In this document: positions 22,081 through 28,676 of the stretch, in pieces | Layout: the number at the start of each line of letters is the position of its first letter | Numbering within the stretch: the first letter of the stretch is position 1 | Origin: Candidatus Methanoperedens sp. | GTDB taxonomy: Archaea > Halobacteriota > Methanosarcinia > Methanosarcinales > Methanoperedenaceae | NCBI GenBank assembly: GCA_023249105.1 | Contig: JAHFDG010000035.1 | Span: 1-40,183 of the forward strand | DNA: 40,183 nt | Direction of reading: 5' to 3' | Made by a program: the position numbers and the translations under genes | Notes under the pieces: generated by a model | Databases searched by the model: none | The model's input: only the letters and a program-made list of their open reading frames with translations | What the model was told of the DNA's origin: nothing

Positions 22081-23039
22081 TTACCATAAAAGAATTGCCT
22101 GATGAAAACCTGTTCACGGCAGGGCATACCGCATGTCCCGGCTGCGGCGTGGCGATGTCTATCAGAAATGCCATAAGGGTATTGGGAAAGGATACTTCCG
22201 TTTATGTTCCTGCCAGCTGCGCTGTGGTTTTCGGAACCACATTCCCGTATGGAGCATGGAAAGTGCCTTTCTTCCATACCGCATTTGAAAATACTGGCGC
22301 CTGCCTGACAGGTATGCAGGCTGCTTTTGAGAAAAAAGGAAAAAAGGTCACATCGGTGGGGTTTGCAGGCGATGGCGGGACGTATGATATCGGTTTGCAG
22401 AGCATGTCGGGAGCAGCGGAGCGCAATGACGATGTCATTTATATTTGTCTTGATAATGAGGCGTATATGAACACAGGCATTCAGCGAAGCGGAGGAACGC
22501 CTTTCGGTGCATGGACCACGACCACGCCCGTCGGCGCTAAAGTCCAGGGGAACAGGCGATTTAAGAAAAACCTCGGGGAAATCGTGGCAGCCCATGAGAT
22601 ACCGTATTATGCCACCCTGTCCATCGGACATCCTCTTGATTTCATAAGGAAAGTTGAGAAGGCAAAAAATATCAAGGGATTCCGTTTTCTCCACATGTTC
22701 ACGCCGTGCATCCCGGGCTGGAAAATGGACCCGGCAAAAACCGTTGAAGTTACAAAGCGCGCGGTTGAAAGCGGGATGTGGACTTTGTACGAAGTCGAGA
22801 ACGGAGAGAAAAAAATCACATTCAAGCCCGGGAAAATGAAATCAGTCCGGGATTATTTGATGATGCAGGGGCGGTTCCGCCATATGAGCGATGAAGATAT
22901 TAAGAAGCTCCAGATGTGGGTGTGCAAAAAATGGAACCTGCATTATAAGGAAAAGGGAGCACCAGAGGTATGTGAAATTGCGCCGCCTGAAGAACATCAT
23001 GCTGTAACAGAGGAACACAGGGAGATGCACGGGCCATGA
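22077..23039 (+). CDS. 2-oxoacid:ferredoxin oxidoreductase, beta subunit
   Basis: A 320-residue PorB-type subunit. The TPP-binding motif is GDGGTYDIGLQSMSGAAERN with the matching NEAYMNTGIQRSGGTPFGAW. Four cysteines at 20, 23, 48 and 211 (ACPGCGVAM, ASCAVVFG, TPCIPGW) have the spacing that ligates the internal [4Fe-4S] cluster. Together with alpha and gamma-delta it oxidises a 2-oxoacid and CoA to acyl-CoA, CO2 and reduced ferredoxin. The gene overlaps alpha at its start and the redoxin gene at its end, so the four are translationally coupled. The C-terminal tail is rich in His and Glu (EEHHAVTEEHREMHG), an unusual extension. Confidence 0.9.
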   Translation: MITIKELPDENLFTAGHTACPGCGVAMSIRNAIRVLGKDTSVYVPASCAVVFGTTFPYGAWKVPFFHTAFENTGACLTGMQAAFEKKGKKVTSVGFAGDGGTYDIGLQSMSGAAERNDDVIYICLDNEAYMNTGIQRSGGTPFGAWTTTTPVGAKVQGNRRFKKNLGEIVAAHEIPYYATLSIGHPLDFIRKVEKAKNIKGFRFLHMFTPCIPGWKMDPAKTVEVTKRAVESGMWTLYEVENGEKKITFKPGKMKSVRDYLMMQGRFRHMSDEDIKKLQMWVCKKWNLHYKEKGAPEVCEIAPPEEHHAVTEEHREMHGP

Positions 23040-23290
23040 CGAAAATAAAACCCAGATTATATACTCTTAGCACATGCGTGCACTGCAAAGCAACGAAGCG
23101 GTTTTTAAAGGAGAACGGGATTGAATTTGATTATGTGGATGTGGATAAATTGGATGGCAGGGAAAAGGATGAGGTTTGCAATGAAGTGATAAAACTGAGC
23201 GGAAGCTTGCGGTTCCCGACCATTGTAGTTGGCAAAAAAGTGATTGTGGGGTTCTATGAGGATAAGTTGAGAGAGGCTCTTGGGTTATGA
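23036..23290 (+). CDS. Glutaredoxin-like redoxin
   Basis: An 84-residue thioredoxin-fold protein with the active site CVHC at Cys14 and Cys17 (TLSTCVHCKATKRFL), a central strand IEFDYVDVDKLDG and the cis-proline region LRFPTIVVGKKVIVGF. This resembles NrdH/glutaredoxin-like proteins of methanogens, which supply electrons to ribonucleotide reductase and other enzymes. The gene overlaps the PorB stop by four bases (ATGA). Downstream, beyond a palindromic repeat, lies a ferredoxin:disulfide reductase that is the natural reductant of such redoxins. The active-site pair is complete, so it should be functional. Confidence 0.85.
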   Translation: MTKIKPRLYTLSTCVHCKATKRFLKENGIEFDYVDVDKLDGREKDEVCNEVIKLSGSLRFPTIVVGKKVIVGFYEDKLREALGL

Positions 23291-23317
23291 GACGAATTGA
23301 TGAGAGCGCAAATCAAT

Positions 23318-23434
23318 CACCGCAAAGGACGCCAAGAACGCTTAAGCCCGAGTTGCGCCTCGGGAGGGCGCACACACATATGCCCGATAGGGCCTACGTG
23401 GATTTCTTTGCGAACTTTGCGCTCTTTGCGGTGA
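23318..23434. repeat. CACCGCAAAG-type palindromic element with an extra hairpin in the centre
   Basis: The forward arm CACCGCAAAGGACGCCAAGA and reverse arm CTTTGCGCTCTTTGCGGTGA flank a 70-base centre that itself contains CCCGAGTTGCGCCTCGGG, another hairpin. The last bases of the element (GGTGAGG) act as the ribosome binding site of the next gene. Confidence 0.8.
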
Positions 23435-23441
23435 GGTAGTT

Positions 23442-23939
23442 ATGAGAACAGTTGCTGAGATGTTCACCGAGATGAAGAAAATTGCAGATGAGGAAGGCTA
23501 CCAGTTCAACCCAAACAAAGATGAACTTAATGATATCCTTCAGGGAATATGGGATAACGAGCATCGCTATGGTTATCCGTCATGCCCCTGCCGTATCGCA
23601 GGCGGCGCGCTGGCGGACGACATGGATATCATCTGCCCGTGCAACTACCGGGACGCCGATATCGAAGAGTTCGGATGCTGCCTGTGTACGCTGTATGTGA
23701 ATGATGAATGGATTTCTGGAAGGAAGCCGCATGAACCGATACCGGAGCGGCGTCCAAAGGAGTATTATGAGAAGGGTTGTCCGGCTATGATGGAACAGAA
23801 AGGTGCAGGAGGAAAAGAAATGGCTGAAGTTTACAGGTGTACTGTTTGCGGTTATCTCTGCGCAAGGGATGAGCCGCCTGACCTTTGCCCGATTTGCAGG
23901 GCGAAGAAGGAACGGTTTGAGAAGTTTGAGATGAAGTAA
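23442..23939 (+). CDS. Ferredoxin:disulfide (thioredoxin) reductase catalytic subunit fused to rubredoxin
   Basis: A 165-residue fusion. Residues 1-100 are the FTR catalytic fold with its CPC (48-50), CPC (65-67) and CLC (80-82) motifs that hold the [4Fe-4S] cluster and the redox-active disulfide. Residues 127-165 are a small rubredoxin with [10 protein letters not shown] and LCPICRAK (Cys133/136/149/152). Methanosarcina ferredoxin:disulfide reductases carry this same fusion and reduce redoxins with ferredoxin electrons. The start uses GGTGAGG, the end of the preceding repeat, as ribosome binding site. Before Met127 (base 23820) an AGGAGG seven bases ahead would allow internal initiation of the rubredoxin alone. 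The last 153 bases are duplicated at 26431-26583. Confidence 0.88.
   Translation: MRTVAEMFTEMKKIADEEGYQFNPNKDELNDILQGIWDNEHRYGYPSCPCRIAGGALADDMDIICPCNYRDADIEEFGCCLCTLYVNDEWISGRKPHEPIPERRPKEYYEKGCPAMMEQKGAGGKEMAEVYRCTVCGYLCARDEPPDLCPICRAKKERFEKFEMK
23787..23939 (+). repeat. Direct repeat, proximal copy (3' end of the disulfide reductase gene)
   Basis: The last 51 codons of the reductase gene, from Met116 to the stop. Compared with 26431-26583 there are seven base differences in 153 and no gaps. The two copies bracket a 2.5 kb segment with five accessory genes. Confidence 0.9.
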
Positions 23940-24023
23940 ATAGCTGACATAAAATCTGAGTAGCATGTTTATTGCATGCATAATATATACTTTAAAAATA
24001 AGTAAAAATTAGCAGGAGGAAAT

Positions 24024-24530
24024 ATGAAACTTAGCACGCTGCTTAGAACTAAAGGAAAAGACTATTTCTACATTATGCATCTCAGCTACGGCGGTGGTGA
24101 TAAAGAGCGTCTCTGGAACTATGCAAAGAAAAATAATCTTATTGGCATTAGTCACCGGGAGATTATTGATTATGACTGGAAAGTGGATTCCGAATTGGCG
24201 AAGAATCGTATTTCTGGAATATGGGTCAGGCAGTTTAATATGTTCTGCAATGAGATGAAAAATGATGATATTGTAGTTATACTCGATGGTTGGCATTACA
24301 TTTTAGGAATTATAGAGAGCCTTGGAGATTATGAATATACACCAAAACTCTCAAGGCACTATGATGGTGATTTTTTTGGTTATACCAGAAAAGTTCTTAA
24401 ATGGACAAAGTCGTTTGATTACGAAAAACGCCTTTCAATCCAGAAGCCACTGTATGGTTTCAACAATACTTTAAGTGAGGTAAGACGCGATATAAAGTGG
24501 TGGACAAACTTATCAACTGTAGATTTTTAA
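24024..24530 (+). CDS. EVE/PUA-like protein, putative modified-base or RNA reader
   Basis: A 168-residue protein. Its pattern (YFYIMHLSYGGGDKERLWNY, NNLIGISHREIIDYDW, a 'NDDIVVILDGWHYILGIIES' strand pair, then GDYEYTPK and TRKVLKWTKSF) recalls EVE-like domains, whose members have a 'G-x-G...W' start, 'GD.vv....ivGIgei' strands and an 'R.VkW' end. EVE domains bind modified bases and occur in restriction and defence systems. The match is by eye; no catalytic domain follows, so it could act with a partner or be an antitoxin or sensor. AGGAGG seven bases before the ATG supports the start. It is the first gene in the segment between the two rubredoxin copies. Confidence 0.45.
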   Translation: MKLSTLLRTKGKDYFYIMHLSYGGGDKERLWNYAKKNNLIGISHREIIDYDWKVDSELAKNRISGIWVRQFNMFCNEMKNDDIVVILDGWHYILGIIESLGDYEYTPKLSRHYDGDFFGYTRKVLKWTKSFDYEKRLSIQKPLYGFNNTLSEVRRDIKWWTNLSTVDF

Positions 24531-24585
24531 TCTATCAGTTGAGACATAGATATCTCGCTAAAACCATGAACTAACGCTCAATAAC

Positions 24586-24876
24586 ATGAATAAAATTAAA
24601 ATCCTCAAAATCCTTGCAGACCTGAAAGGAGACATAAGACAGAAATATAAAGCACAGGTAAAAGGGATTTTCGGTTCCTATGCAAGAGAAGAACAAAAAG
24701 AGACCAGCGATATCGATATACTTGTGGATTTTGAGGAAGAAGCAGACCTCTTTGATTTTACAGGACTTGCATTATTCCTTGAGGAAAAACTGAACCTTCA
24801 TGCAGATATTGTCCCTGAGAAATCGTTACGAAAAGAAATCCCAAGGCTTGTCTTAAAAGAGGTAATCCGTGTATGA
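24586..24876 (+). CDS. Minimal nucleotidyltransferase (MNT/MntA-like)
   Basis: A 96-residue protein with the polymerase-beta nucleotidyltransferase signature FGSYAREEQKETSDIDILVD, which contains GS and the DxD metal pair, and a third acidic strand LHADIVPEKSL. MntA proteins inactivate HEPN toxins by adding AMP to them and usually overlap a hepT gene. Here the stop overlaps an ATG (gtATGAGG) that begins an 11-codon frame (MRENNEHETKI), which may be what is left of hepT. The antitoxin would then be an orphan. A usable start at 24586 has no strong ribosome binding site. Confidence 0.75.
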   Translation: MNKIKILKILADLKGDIRQKYKAQVKGIFGSYAREEQKETSDIDILVDFEEEADLFDFTGLALFLEEKLNLHADIVPEKSLRKEIPRLVLKEVIRV

Positions 24877-24885
24877 GGGAAAATA

Positions 24886-25587
24886 ATGAGCACGAGACAA
24901 AAATTTAAAGTCCAAAAAACAAACGGAATCTGTGCTTTTTGCGGAGCAAGCTTCAGCAAAGCAGCGATGAAAAAGCACCTGGAATCATGCATACAAAAAC
25001 ACCCTCTCAGGAAACGGTCAGGCTATCCGGTACCTGTAGAAACTAAATTATTCACCGTTCTTGTCGAAGGAAGCTTCTTTCACGAATACTGGATGTACTT
25101 GGAAGTGCCAGCAAATTCAATGCTTAAGAAACTTGACAATTTTCTAAGAGATACATGGGTTGAGTGTTGCGGACACCTGAGCCAGTTCACAATAGATGAT
25201 AAAAGGTACGTTTCAGAACTTGATGAATACTTTAAAGATCTAAACGATAAGAGCATGAATTACATTCTGGAGAAGATTCTCAGCGTAGGAGAGAAATTCA
25301 GCTATGAATACGACTTCGGCAGCACTACATATCTCAATTTGAAATTAATATCGGTGCGAGAAGTTGAAGATTCGGACAGCTCAATTTCACTTCTGGCAAG
25401 GAACGAACAACCTCAGGTAACATGCAGCTCGTGCGGAAAAATCGCCACACACCTATGCAGACAATGCGGCTGTACAGGCGAAGGATGGGTTTGCGACGAT
25501 TGTGCCCACATGCATGAGTGCGGCGAAGAGATGCTCCTGCATGTAGTCAATTCCCCGAGGGTCGGGGTGTGCGGATACACTGGATAG
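24886..25587 (+). CDS. pRiA4b ORF-3-like (IS1096 passenger type) protein with zinc fingers
   Basis: A 233-residue protein. An N-terminal C2H2-like finger (CAFCGASFSKAAMKKHLESC) is followed by the pRiA4b_ORF3 domain (LRDTWVECCGHLSQFTID, EKFSYEYDFGSTTYLNLKL), a barrel with the family 'Y.YDfGs.w' motif. The C-terminus has a cysteine- and histidine-rich finger cluster (CSSCGKIATHLCRQCG, WVCDDCAHMHECGEE). The family is carried by transposons and plasmids and its function is unknown. The start has a GAGGGA site seven bases ahead. It lies within the segment bracketed by the rubredoxin repeat. Confidence 0.7.
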   Translation: MSTRQKFKVQKTNGICAFCGASFSKAAMKKHLESCIQKHPLRKRSGYPVPVETKLFTVLVEGSFFHEYWMYLEVPANSMLKKLDNFLRDTWVECCGHLSQFTIDDKRYVSELDEYFKDLNDKSMNYILEKILSVGEKFSYEYDFGSTTYLNLKLISVREVEDSDSSISLLARNEQPQVTCSSCGKIATHLCRQCGCTGEGWVCDDCAHMHECGEEMLLHVVNSPRVGVCGYTG

Positions 25588-25767
25588 GATTGAGACGCAG
25601 AAGAAGTACTGCCCCTGCTCTTCCATAAACCAAACCCACGAACCTGCGCCTGCGGGCGATGCCGAAGTTCATAATTCCTTATTGCGAGCGTATTTAAATA
25701 GGTAGATGGTATTATAATTACACAAGCTCTAAAATCAATGCCAACCTCCAAAAGAAAAGGTGACTTC

Positions 25768-26022
25768 ATGAAACAAAAATACTTAGGACGATACATTGTA
25801 TCCGACCCGGCTATCTGCCATGGCGAACCAACCTTCAGGGGAACACGAATCTTAGTTAAGGACGTGCTGGAACAGGTAGAAAGCGGAATCGTATGGGAGG
25901 CAATTATCGAGGAGTGGCGCGGGGCGCTGAGCAAAGAAGCGATTGCGGAAGCTATACGACTGGCCCGTGAAGCTCTGGCTGCCCATGCGCCTGAACTGGC
26001 GACGGAGCCTGCCTGTGCATGA
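25768..26022 (+). CDS. DUF433 family protein, antitoxin of the second VapBC-like pair
   Basis: An 84-residue DUF433 protein: YIVSDPAICHGEPTFRGTRI is the hallmark segment, followed by LVKDVLEQVESGIVWEAIIE and a C-terminal helix AIAEAIRLAREALAAH. The ATG at 25768 is chosen over 25738 because an AGGTGA site lies six bases ahead. Its stop overlaps the start of the DUF5615-like gene (ATGA). It is much diverged from the copy at 5153-5401, so the two pairs were probably acquired separately. Confidence 0.75.
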   Translation: MKQKYLGRYIVSDPAICHGEPTFRGTRILVKDVLEQVESGIVWEAIIEEWRGALSKEAIAEAIRLAREALAAHAPELATEPACA

Positions 26023-26408
26023 ACATTCTGGATGAGAATATACCAGAAAGCCAGCGTCAGCTTCTTCGTGGCTGGCGCATCCAGGTTCGTCAAATTGGCC
26101 ATGAAATCGCGAACAAGGGGGTAAAAGACGAGGCTATAGTATCGCTCCTGCATCAGTTTCGTTCTGTGACGTTTTTCACCCGTGATCTTGGTTTCTATGA
26201 TAACAAGCTATGCCATGCAAACTACTGTTTGGTCTGTCTGGCAGTAGGTCAATATGAGGTGGCAAGTTTTATCCGTCGTTTTTTCCAACATCCTGCCTTC
26301 AATACACACACTAAACGAATGGGTAAAGTTATTCGGGTGACTCACCTTGGAATGCGAATTTGGCAACTTCATGGTGAGGAAGAAGATATGATGATGTGGT
26401 ATAAATAA
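26019..26408 (+). CDS. DUF5615/PIN-like protein, toxin of the second pair
   Basis: A 129-residue protein with a PIN-like core: [16 protein letters not shown] holds the first acidic residues, [20 protein letters not shown] the second, and [15 protein letters not shown] the 'TxDxxF' strand in a variant form. It is longer at the C-terminus than the first copy. The RNA-cleaving role is inferred from the family and from its coupling to a DUF433 gene. Some acidic residues seen in the first copy (TNDKDF) are altered (TRDLGF), so activity is less certain. Confidence 0.65.
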   Translation: MNILDENIPESQRQLLRGWRIQVRQIGHEIANKGVKDEAIVSLLHQFRSVTFFTRDLGFYDNKLCHANYCLVCLAVGQYEVASFIRRFFQHPAFNTHTKRMGKVIRVTHLGMRIWQLHGEEEDMMMWYK

Positions 26409-26430
26409 GAGAAAGTTATGTTATCCGTCA

Positions 26431-26583
26431 ATGATGGAACAGAAAGGTGCAGGAGGAAAAGAAATGTCTGAAGTTTACAGGTGTACGGTTTGCGGTTATC
26501 TCTGTGCAAGGGATGAGCCGCCCGACCTTTGCCCGATTTGCAGGGCGAAGAAGGAAAGGTTCGAGAAGTTTGAGATGAAGTGA
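26431..26583 (+). repeat. Direct repeat, distal copy with rubredoxin module
   Basis: The segment matches 23787-23939 at 146 of 153 bases, with no gaps and including the AGGAGG ribosome binding site. Weak similarity may go on past the stop (TTATTGCATG at 26617 and 23970). It contains the free-standing rubredoxin gene. Confidence 0.9.
26464..26583 (+). CDS. Free-standing rubredoxin of 39 residues
   Basis: The product runs from [20 protein letters not shown] to FEKFEMK and is a complete small rubredoxin-like knuckle protein with four cysteines (CTVC and CPIC). AGGAGG lies seven bases before the ATG. Among six coding differences from the fused copy at 23820-23939, five are synonymous and one changes Ala2 to Ser, so the sequence appears to be under selection. 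In strict anaerobes rubredoxins pass electrons to rubrerythrin and similar peroxidases, and the rubrerythrin-like protein at 17550 lacks such a domain. The frame is in phase with an upstream ATG at 26431, but the internal start has the better ribosome binding site. Confidence 0.75.
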   Translation: MSEVYRCTVCGYLCARDEPPDLCPICRAKKERFEKFEMK

Positions 26584-26841
26584 GGATGCGAAGAAGAAGA
26601 TTGGGTTTATGATGGCTATTATTGCATGTGTAAATAATATGAAATCATCAGGAAAACGCTAGATGCAGGCCTCGTACATAAGTACGGGGTATACCGTGAC
26701 TATTCGCGATAGAACCCTCATGCTCTTGAAAGGCTATGGGAAGAACAAATACTCAGAACATGAAAATTTTAGCGCACCATAGGAAATATGGAATTCCTGG
26801 ATTCCTGATGTATCCAAATCCCAAAATTTTTAAGTTCGAAA

Positions 26842-27645
26842 ATGATTATTAGGTTGATGATTGATGCCATTAAATATAGAGATGGTTTAAATTTTAACAA
26901 TACGATAGAAATGATATCGATGGAAATTGAGAATGAGTCGTTTGATTATTTCTTGATTCCATTGCGTGGAGGGTATGTATTTTTTGATTTTCTTAATAAA
27001 AACTTTCAGAAAAAAAATGTTCGTTTGCCGTGGAAGAATCACTATTTCATATACTCCTCTGGAAATAATAGATGGCGCTTTGCGATAGAATTTCTTAGAG
27101 TAGTTCATAATGAAATAGGCATTCAGGCAGACCCCTTCATTGAGAAAATTTATTCATTTCATCAAAAGAAATATGAAAGAAATCTTTTGCGTTTTAATGA
27201 TTATTCAATTAAAGAAGAATTCAAATATGAAATCTCAAAAAGGGTCTCTAAGCATAACAAGCTTGCGGTTGAATTGAAAAAAATTCTTAGTACAAAGGCT
27301 GGCGGAAAAGATTTTTTAAAAATCCTAGTAATAGATGAGGTCAAGAGTGGACACTGTTTGGATTCTACAATCGGGACAGTATATCCAATCATTAAAAGTT
27401 GCAGTGGTCTCTATACTAAGGTTTTTGGTGTATGCGTCAATAATGGAAATGAATTAAAAAGATCGATTCTGCAATCATTAAACAATATGAATGTTGACTT
27501 GATTTTCATTGATGATGGATGGTGGCTAGATAATGGTCAACTACTCAATTTTACTCTTGAAGATGTCAATAATCCAACACTAGAATATATTGAAAAATCA
27601 CACTTAATTAGCCAATTGAATCCAAAAATAGCTTTAAAAACCTAA
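26842..27645 (+). CDS. Phosphoribosyltransferase-like protein of unknown role
   Basis: A 267-residue, AT-rich gene. KILVIDEVKSGHCLDSTIGT at about residues 160-179 has the shape of the PRPP-binding loop of type I phosphoribosyltransferases ('vlvvDdv.tGgTl'), and FDYFLIPLRGGYVFFDFLN near the N-terminus resembles their 'i.pRGG..fa..l' strand. The remainder is unrecognised and lacks a strong hydrophobic or catalytic feature. Such divergent PRTases occur in nucleotide salvage and in antiviral or toxin systems. It lies just past the distal rubredoxin copy and might belong to the same acquired region. No strong ribosome binding site precedes the ATG. Confidence 0.45.
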   Translation: MIIRLMIDAIKYRDGLNFNNTIEMISMEIENESFDYFLIPLRGGYVFFDFLNKNFQKKNVRLPWKNHYFIYSSGNNRWRFAIEFLRVVHNEIGIQADPFIEKIYSFHQKKYERNLLRFNDYSIKEEFKYEISKRVSKHNKLAVELKKILSTKAGGKDFLKILVIDEVKSGHCLDSTIGTVYPIIKSCSGLYTKVFGVCVNNGNELKRSILQSLNNMNVDLIFIDDGWWLDNGQLLNFTLEDVNNPTLEYIEKSHLISQLNPKIALKT

Positions 27646-27725
27646 TAATTCGGTGCGCCGAAAAAGATGAGAAAAACTCATGCAGCGTCTCGAATTCTGA
27701 ACCATCGAGCATCCAAGTGATGCCC

Positions 27726-27749
27726 TGGACTTTAGCGAAGCGGAGTCCA
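27726..27749. repeat. Short hairpin with GCGAAGC loop between genes
   Basis: TGGACTTTAGCGAAGCGGAGTCCA can fold with TGGACT/AGTCCA as the outer stem and a GC-GAA-GC inner loop, a very stable DNA mini-hairpin. It may be a small dispersed repeat or a transcription stop. Confidence 0.5.
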
Positions 27750-27836
27750 AGGTCGTGACTGCAACAATGTGTGTATTTCTTAAATCCCAATCACAGCTCT
27801 TAAGTATCACCAGATTCATTTTCATAATGGGGAGAT

Positions 27837-28676
27837 ATGAGCTTCTTAATCAGGTTCGCACGCCAGTGGATTGCAGGAGAGACCTTAGATGACGCCATTT
27901 CACGCACCCGAAAAGCAAATAATTCCGGGATAGGCGGTATCATCAATTTCCTCGGGGAACATGTCAGGAACAAAGACGAAGCAAAAAAGAATATAGAAGA
28001 AAACCAGAGAATCCTGGAAGCCATCGGAGACTCAAAGCTCAATGCATCCCTATCCATAAAACTCACACAACTGGGGCTTGAGATTGAAAAACACTTTTGT
28101 TTATCAAATGTGGAACAGATTGTAAGCAGCGCGGCTTCAAAAAATATCTTTGTTTGGATTGACATGGAGAACTCGCCATACACAGAAGAGACCATTTACA
28201 TTTACCTTGAAGTTTTCAAAAAATATAAAAATGTTGGGGTGGCTATCCAGTCCAACCTGAAAATAAGCGAAAGCGACATCAAGAGAATAGCAGCCGCCGG
28301 GGGTATCATCCGCCTGGTGAAAGGCGCTTACAGTGAAAAAACGGATATTGCATACACAAGCCGGAAAGATATAACAATCAATTACTCAAAACTCATGGGA
28401 TACCTTTTCTTTAAGAGCCCATTCTTTGCAATCGCAACACATGACGACCTTTTGATAAACGAGGCGCTTATTGCTAACGAGGCTCATCGAAAAAAGATTG
28501 AATTCCAGATGCTTTTGGGGGTAAGGGAAGAGCTAAAAAAAGAGCTTGTGCAGAAAGGTCTCACTGTTGTCGATTATATCCCTTATGGAAAGAACTGGTT
28601 CCCATATTCTTTACGGCGGATACGGGAAAGGAAACGAAATATTCTTCTGGTTTTCAGGTCGATTTTTGATTTTTAA
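27837..28676 (+). CDS. Proline dehydrogenase family protein
   Basis: A 279-residue protein of the PRODH/PutA barrel family. LNASLSIKLTQLGLEIEK is the family's 'vsiKltqlgl' region, followed by FVWIDMENSPYTEETIYIYL, VGVAIQSNLKISESDIKRI, IIRLVKGAYSEKTDIAY and, at the C-terminus, VDYIPYGKNWFPYSLRRIRE, whose arginines bind the proline carboxylate. The enzyme oxidises proline to pyrroline-5-carboxylate with FAD. The length and motif order are normal. A GGGGAG site sits two bases from the ATG, somewhat close. The electron acceptor and pathway partner are not encoded nearby. Confidence 0.85.
   Translation: MSFLIRFARQWIAGETLDDAISRTRKANNSGIGGIINFLGEHVRNKDEAKKNIEENQRILEAIGDSKLNASLSIKLTQLGLEIEKHFCLSNVEQIVSSAASKNIFVWIDMENSPYTEETIYIYLEVFKKYKNVGVAIQSNLKISESDIKRIAAAGGIIRLVKGAYSEKTDIAYTSRKDITINYSKLMGYLFFKSPFFAIATHDDLLINEALIANEAHRKKIEFQMLLGVREELKKELVQKGLTVVDYIPYGKNWFPYSLRRIRERKRNILLVFRSIFDF

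Noticed and set aside
20908-23039. Assignment of the oxidoreductase strictly to pyruvate
   Set aside because: Sequence motifs fix the superfamily (TPP, cluster cysteines) but do not discriminate between pyruvate, branched-chain and aryl 2-oxoacids, so no specific symbol was given.
25413-26153. 246-codon frame on the minus strand
   Set aside because: It is antisense to the IS1096-passenger-like and DUF433/DUF5615 genes and spans their intergenic gap; no domain pattern is seen.
27660-27712. C/D-box small RNA
   Set aside because: GATGAG and CTGA are present near 27667 and 27698, but the C box is imperfect and the C'/D' boxes are not found.
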